Source: Pontivivens ytuae
GTDB taxonomy: Bacteria; Pseudomonadota; Alphaproteobacteria; Rhodobacterales; Rhodobacteraceae
Length of the DNA stretch: 64,000 bases
Direction of reading: 5' to 3'
NCBI RefSeq assembly: GCF_015679265.1
Contig: NZ_CP064942.1
Location: 1,458,001-1,522,000 of the forward strand
The first letter of the stretch is position 1; each line of letters opens with the position of its first letter. Shown piece after piece: positions 60,702 to 64,000 of this stretch. The translations under genes and the position numbers were made by a program. The notes under the pieces are model-generated. The model was not told the origin of the DNA, made no database searches, and saw only the letters and a program-made list of their open reading frames with translations.

Positions 60702-61463
60702 ATGCTCAAGACCCGCATCATCCCCTGCCTCGACGTGAAGGACGGCCGCGTCGTGAAGGGCGTCAACTTCAAGGGCCTCGTGGACGCGGGCGACCCGGTG
60801 GAGGCGGCCATCGCCTATGATGCGGCGGGGGCGGACGAGCTCTGCTTTCTCGACATCGCCGCGACGCTGGAGAACCGCGGCACGATGTACGACCTCGCCA
60901 GCCGGACGGCAGAGGCCTGCTTCATGCCGCTGACCATCGGCGGCGGCGTGCGCACGGTCGAGGACGTGCGGGCGCTGCTGCTCGCCGGGGCCGACAAGGT
61001 GAGCTTCAACTCCGCTGCCGTGGCCAACCCGGATGTGATCAACGCCGCCGCCAACAAGTTCGGCGCGCAGTGCATCGTGGTGGCGGTGGACGCGAAGACG
61101 GTGGAGCCCGGCCGCTGGGAGATCTTCACCCATGGCGGCACGAAGCCCACGGGCATCGACGCGGTCGAGTTCGCGAAGGACATGGCCGCGCGCGGCACGG
61201 GGGAGATCCTGCTGACCTCAATGGACAAGGACGGCACCAAGTCGGGCTACAACCTGCCGCTGACCAAGGCGATCTCGGATGCGGTGAGCGTCCCTGTCAT
61301 CGCCTCGGGCGGGGTCGGCACGCTGGATCACCTCGTCGAGGGCGTGACGGAAGGCGGGGCGAGCGCGGTGCTCGCCGCCTCGATCTTCCACTTCGGAACC
61401 TATTCCATCGGCGAGGCGAAGGCCCACATGGCCGCCGCCGGCATTCCCATGAGGCTGCAATGA
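60702..61463 (+). CDS. hisF: Imidazole glycerol phosphate synthase, cyclase subunit
   Basis: A 253-residue TIM-barrel cyclase. [19 protein letters not shown] carries the catalytic Asp11, [13 protein letters not shown] is the phosphate loop, and [16 protein letters not shown] carries the second Asp. It works with HisH encoded in the hisB-hisH unit. It overlaps hisE by ATGA. Confidence 0.96.
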   Translation: MLKTRIIPCLDVKDGRVVKGVNFKGLVDAGDPVEAAIAYDAAGADELCFLDIAATLENRGTMYDLASRTAEACFMPLTIGGGVRTVEDVRALLLAGADKVSFNSAAVANPDVINAAANKFGAQCIVVAVDAKTVEPGRWEIFTHGGTKPTGIDAVEFAKDMAARGTGEILLTSMDKDGTKSGYNLPLTKAISDAVSVPVIASGGVGTLDHLVEGVTEGGASAVLAASIFHFGTYSIGEAKAHMAAAGIPMRLQ

Positions 61464-61771
61464 ACGTGCTCGACCGCCTGGCGGAGACCATCGCGGGGCG
61501 CGCCGGTGCCGACCCCGAAAGCTCCCACACGGCGCGGATGCTGGCCAAAGGGCCGGAGAAGTGCGCGGAGAAGTTCGGTGAGGAGGCCATCGAGGCGATC
61601 ATCGAGGCTGCGAAGGGCGACACCGACAAGCTGACCTACGAGGCGGCGGACGTGCTCTACCACCTCATGGTGATGCTGACGGCGCGTGGTGTGGCCTGGT
61701 CCGACGTGCTGGCCGAGCTGGAGCGGCGCGAGGGGACCTCCGGGATCGCGGAGAAGGCGTCACGGGGCTAA
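61460..61771 (+). CDS. hisE: Phosphoribosyl-ATP pyrophosphohydrolase
   Basis: A 103-residue MazG-like pyrophosphohydrolase of the second histidine step. It shows the [11 protein letters not shown] start and the acidic helices [17 protein letters not shown] and [14 protein letters not shown] with the metal-binding E/D residues. It is separate from HisI here. It is coupled to hisF by a 4-bp overlap. Confidence 0.93.
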   Translation: MNVLDRLAETIAGRAGADPESSHTARMLAKGPEKCAEKFGEEAIEAIIEAAKGDTDKLTYEAADVLYHLMVMLTARGVAWSDVLAELERREGTSGIAEKASRG

Positions 61772-61782
61772 TTCGCGCCATC

Positions 61783-61971
61783 GTCCCGGCCGAAGCGCCG
61801 GGACCGTTCGACGGAAGCCGCAGCAGAAGGCCCCGGCGCGAGGCCGGGGTGGTTGGATTTTAGTGACGCCTGCCTGCGGACCGGACCGTCCCGGCCGTAG
61901 AGCCGGGACCGCTCGCTCAAGCTGGCACCCCTCCCACCCGGAAACGAAAGGCCCCGGCGCTGAGGCCGGGG
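61783..61971. repeat. Duplicated pair of GC-rich hairpins after hisE
   Basis: Two hairpin types occur twice in order. Type A is GTCCCGGC/GCCGGGAC at 61783-61804 and again at 61888-61909. Type B is CCCCGGC/GCCGGGG at 61831-61849 and again at 61952-61971. The unit repeats with a period of about 105-121 bp. The 61772-62001 gap between hisE and the convergent small membrane protein gene contains nothing else, so it probably serves termination. Confidence 0.65.
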
Positions 61972-62001
61972 CGGTTCAGTCTCCGTAAGCGACGTATGCG
62001 C

Positions 62002-62310
62002 TCAGAGGTCCGCCTTCTCGCGGTTCTCGGCGATGATGCGCTGCATCTCCTGCCGCTCCTCCTGGGAGCTCTTCAAATCCGGCGCGATGGCCGAAAACAC
62101 CGCGATGCCGTAGCCGATCAGCGCTACCGGCGTCAGCGCGAGGAAGTAGAGCAGGAAGCCCCAGACACCGAAGAAGATGCCGGCGAGGCCGCCGAGCATC
62201 GCGACGACGAGGCCGAACCAGAGCGGCGCATCCTCCCGCCCCTCATCAAGGTCCCGTAGCATCCAACCAAGTACGGGTACCCAGCGGTAAGGTCTGTCGA
62301 CGGCAGCCAT
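62002..62310 (-). CDS. Small membrane protein of unknown function
   Basis: A 102-residue protein with two transmembrane helices (about 27-48 and 51-75), an N-terminal cytosolic segment with Trp/Arg (DRPYRWVPVLGWMLRDLDEGRED) and a C-terminal charged helix (SSQEERQEMQRIIAENREKADL). I do not recognise the family. It lies 66 bp upstream of the ABC ATPase gene on the same strand but with a gap that may hold a promoter. Confidence 0.6.
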   Translation of the reverse strand: MAAVDRPYRWVPVLGWMLRDLDEGREDAPLWFGLVVAMLGGLAGIFFGVWGFLLYFLALTPVALIGYGIAVFSAIAPDLKSSQEERQEMQRIIAENREKADL

Positions 62311-62376
62311 TTTCTTCCTCCAAACATAGGCTCTCGAAACGGTTACGCGGCGTGAGAGAAATGGTTCACCGTCAAA

Positions 62377-63306
62377 TCACGCGGCCCGGGTCAGTTCGCG
62401 GAAGACGTCCTCCAGATGAGGCTCCTCGGTGGCCATGTCGCGGATGGTGATGCCCTGCCCGCGCAGGTGGTCGAGCAGGTCCATCGCGGAGTGCTGGGAC
62501 TTGCGATAATGCAGTACCAGTGCGCCATCCTCGCGTGTCTCGCCCCGAACGCCATCGGGCAGACCGGGCAGGTCGGCATCGCCTTCAGGCGTCACGACGA
62601 GCGCCTTTGCGTCGAGCCGGGCGAGCAGGGCGGACGTTTCGTCGCAGGCCACGAGATTGCCCTGGGAGATGATGCCGATGCGGTCGCACATCTCCTCCGC
62701 CTCCTCCAGGTAATGGGTGGTGAGGATGATCGTGGTGCCAGCCGCATTGAGCTCCCGCACGTAGTCCCACAGCATCTGGCGCAGCTCGATGTCCACCCCG
62801 GCCGTGGGTTCGTCGAGGACGAGGACCTGCGGCGCGTGCACCAGCGCCTTGGCCACCAGCAGCCGCCGCCGCATCCCGCCCGACAGCGTGCGGGCATAGG
62901 CCTCCGCCTTGTCGGCGAGGCCCACCTTCTCGAGGATCGCATCGGTCCGCCGCCGCGCCGCCGGAACACCGTAGAGACCCGCCTGCACCTCCAGCGCCGC
63001 GCGGGGCGTGAAGAAGGGGTCGATGTTGAGCTCCTGAGGCACCACGCCGATCGAGGCGCGGGACATCCGCGGGTTCTCGTCCTGGTCGAAGCCCCAGATC
63101 CGCACCTTGCCTTCGGTCTTGTTCACCAGACCGGCCATGATGTTGATCGTGGTCGACTTGCCCGCCCCGTTCGGCCCCAACAGGCCGAAGATCGAACCCG
63201 CGGGAATGCCGAGGTCGAGGCCATGGAGCGCCACCTTGTCGGGCTCGCCGCCCTGCCCGCGATAGACCTTCTTCAGGCCGTGGAGTTCGATGGCGTTGTC
63301 GGGCAT
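62377..63306 (-). CDS. ABC transporter ATP-binding protein (drug/export type)
   Basis: A 309-residue single ATPase of the CcmA/DrrA export class. The motifs are intact: Walker A GPNGAGKST (about 43-51), Q-loop GVVPQELN, signature LSGGMRRR, Walker B VLVLDEPTAGVD and H-loop ILTTHYLEEAEE. A C-terminal 80-residue domain follows. The permease gene is not directly adjacent in the window and may be upstream on another strand or elsewhere. The start at 63306 begins MPDNAIELHGL. Confidence 0.88.
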   Translation of the reverse strand: MPDNAIELHGLKKVYRGQGGEPDKVALHGLDLGIPAGSIFGLLGPNGAGKSTTINIMAGLVNKTEGKVRIWGFDQDENPRMSRASIGVVPQELNIDPFFTPRAALEVQAGLYGVPAARRRTDAILEKVGLADKAEAYARTLSGGMRRRLLVAKALVHAPQVLVLDEPTAGVDIELRQMLWDYVRELNAAGTTIILTTHYLEEAEEMCDRIGIISQGNLVACDETSALLARLDAKALVVTPEGDADLPGLPDGVRGETREDGALVLHYRKSQHSAMDLLDHLRGQGITIRDMATEEPHLEDVFRELTRAA

Positions 63307-63435
63307 GGCCCCTCCCCTCGTGCGGGCGCCCTTGCCGGGCCGCGCCGCTTGGATCATATTCCGCCGCGACCGGCGGGTTGCTGAGAGCGATCTATGCCGC
63401 GCTTCGCGAAACGCCAACTCTCGACAAGGCCGCCC

Positions 63436-63618
63436 ATGACCCGACCCGCACCAGAGATCGAGTATGTCACCAAGACCCGCATCGCCTGTGACGGCGGCAC
63501 AGGCGGCCTCGGCCACCCGCGCGTCTGGTACTCCATCGACCCGGAGGAAGGCTTCGTCGAGTGCGGCTACTGCGACAAGCGCTTCGTGCTGGAGGGCGGC
63601 CCGGCGGATCAGCGCTGA
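63436..63618 (+). CDS. CHCC zinc-finger protein
   Basis: A 60-residue protein with the zinc pattern Cys18, His27, Cys43 and Cys46 ([25 protein letters not shown]), matching the zf-CHCC family related to the complex I accessory subunit NDUFS6. It is small, soluble and cytoplasmic. The start is chosen at 63436 from the family length; the longer frame from 63394 is possible. Confidence 0.85.
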   Translation: MTRPAPEIEYVTKTRIACDGGTGGLGHPRVWYSIDPEEGFVECGYCDKRFVLEGGPADQR

Positions 63619-63636
63619 GCCACCCTGCCCGTTCGA

Positions 63637-64000
63637 TCAGCGGGTGAGATAGCCGCCGTTCACCCACATCGTCTGCCCGTTGACCCACTGGCTGTCCGGC
63701 GAGGCGAGGAAGCGGACCAGCGGCACGATATCGTCGACCTTGCCAAGGCGTCCCTCGACGGAGAGCCCGGCGGCATAGGCCACTGATTGCGGCGTCTCTG
63801 CCCCGTGGAAGAAGGGCGTGTCGACCGGGCCCGGGGCGATGGCGTTCACGGTGATCATCCGGTCACCCAGCTCCTTGGCCATCATCCGGGTGTATTCCTC
63901 CACCGGCGCCTTGGTGCCGGCGTAGATCGCGTAGCCGGGGGCCGCGCCGGCCAGCAGCGACGTGGCGTTGTTGATGATGCGGCCGCCGTCGCGCAGGCGG
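63637..64000 (-). CDS. SDR family oxidoreductase (5' part cut off)
   Basis: The C-terminal part of a short-chain dehydrogenase running off the right edge. The catalytic YxxxK is visible as YAIYAGTKAPVEEYTRMM (about residues 15-32 before the end of the visible chain), followed by the VNAIAPGPVDTPFF loop and the C-terminal DSQWVNGQTMWVNGGY motif. The Rossmann Gly motif is beyond the window. Substrate unknown. Confidence 0.87.
   Translation of the reverse strand, partial: RLRDGGRIINNATSLLAGAAPGYAIYAGTKAPVEEYTRMMAKELGDRMITVNAIAPGPVDTPFFHGAETPQSVAYAAGLSVEGRLGKVDDIVPLVRFLASPDSQWVNGQTMWVNGGYLTR

Noticed and set aside
1..64000. CRISPR arrays, IS elements, integrases and rRNA genes.
   Set aside because: I saw no regularly spaced identical direct repeats of 25-40 bp, no transposase or integrase motifs and no rRNA core sequences in the window.

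Overview
The window is about 64 kb of GC-rich, densely packed bacterial chromosome (most genes look close to 70% GC). It most resembles a Rhodobacteraceae/Roseobacter-type alphaproteobacterium. Supporting signs are a class I lysyl-tRNA synthetase, many 4-bp ATGA/GTGA gene overlaps, aggregation-factor-core-like and DUF3141 proteins, the leucine (liu) gene set, and an intergenic repeat with a GCCTCCGGCGGGGATATTT core. I see no CRISPR array, IS element, integrase or prophage block. It reads as core chromosome with a few accessory insertions.

Layout. 1-4.1 kb: the 3' end of lysK, a Baeyer-Villiger-type flavin monooxygenase and a probably exported agmatine deiminase. 4.3-9.4 kb: a P-loop NTPase, an ABC-type membrane protein whose ATPase domain has lost its catalytic motifs, a histidine kinase and an OmpR-type response regulator. 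The regulator gene is preceded by direct repeats phased at 11 bp. 9.5-15.1 kb: a tight cluster of FabI-like reductase, PhaC-like DUF3141 protein, MaoC-phosphotransacylase fusion and acetate/butyrate-type kinase, which could connect a polyhydroxyalkanoate or acyl-CoA pool to substrate-level phosphorylation. 15.1-20.3 kb: an orphan ParA-like ATPase, an L,D-transpeptidase, a histone-deacetylase-like/GNAT/hydrolase operon, and the two subunits of succinyl-CoA:3-ketoacid CoA-transferase. 20.5-31.4 kb: DUF427, a beta-helix gene broken by one in-frame amber codon, DUF4864, recQ, a saccharopine-dehydrogenase-like protein, an MscS channel, a haloacid dehalogenase, a class IV aminotransferase and an RNA methyltransferase.

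31.4-36.1 kb is the glycine cleavage operon gcvT-gcvH-gcvP behind a tandem glycine riboswitch. 36.2-43.6 kb: dps with a strong terminator, a PCu(A)C copper chaperone with a His-rich tail, an AI-2E-type transporter, a holin-X/DUF883 pair, pobA with a divergent AraC-type regulator, a Met tRNA, and small secreted or redox proteins. 43.7-54.8 kb is leucine/isovalerate catabolism on the minus strand: isovaleryl-CoA dehydrogenase, both methylcrotonyl-CoA carboxylase subunits, a methylglutaconyl-CoA hydratase-like protein and HMG-CoA lyase. These are interleaved with uncharacterised secreted proteins, an EcsC protein, an FMN reductase and a low-GC orphan gene.

54.8-64 kb: an ArsR/AHSA1 pair, then hisB-hisH, hisA and hisF-hisE separated by opposite-strand genes for exported proteins (DUF2147, MipA/OmpV, DUF302). 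The window ends with an ABC ATPase, a CHCC zinc-finger protein and a partial SDR gene running off the right edge. The most noteworthy signals are the phased operator and pseudo-ABC module, the MaoC-Pta/DUF3141 cluster with an altered hydratase active site, the amber-interrupted beta-helix gene, and a hairpin that appears to mask the ivd ribosome-binding site.
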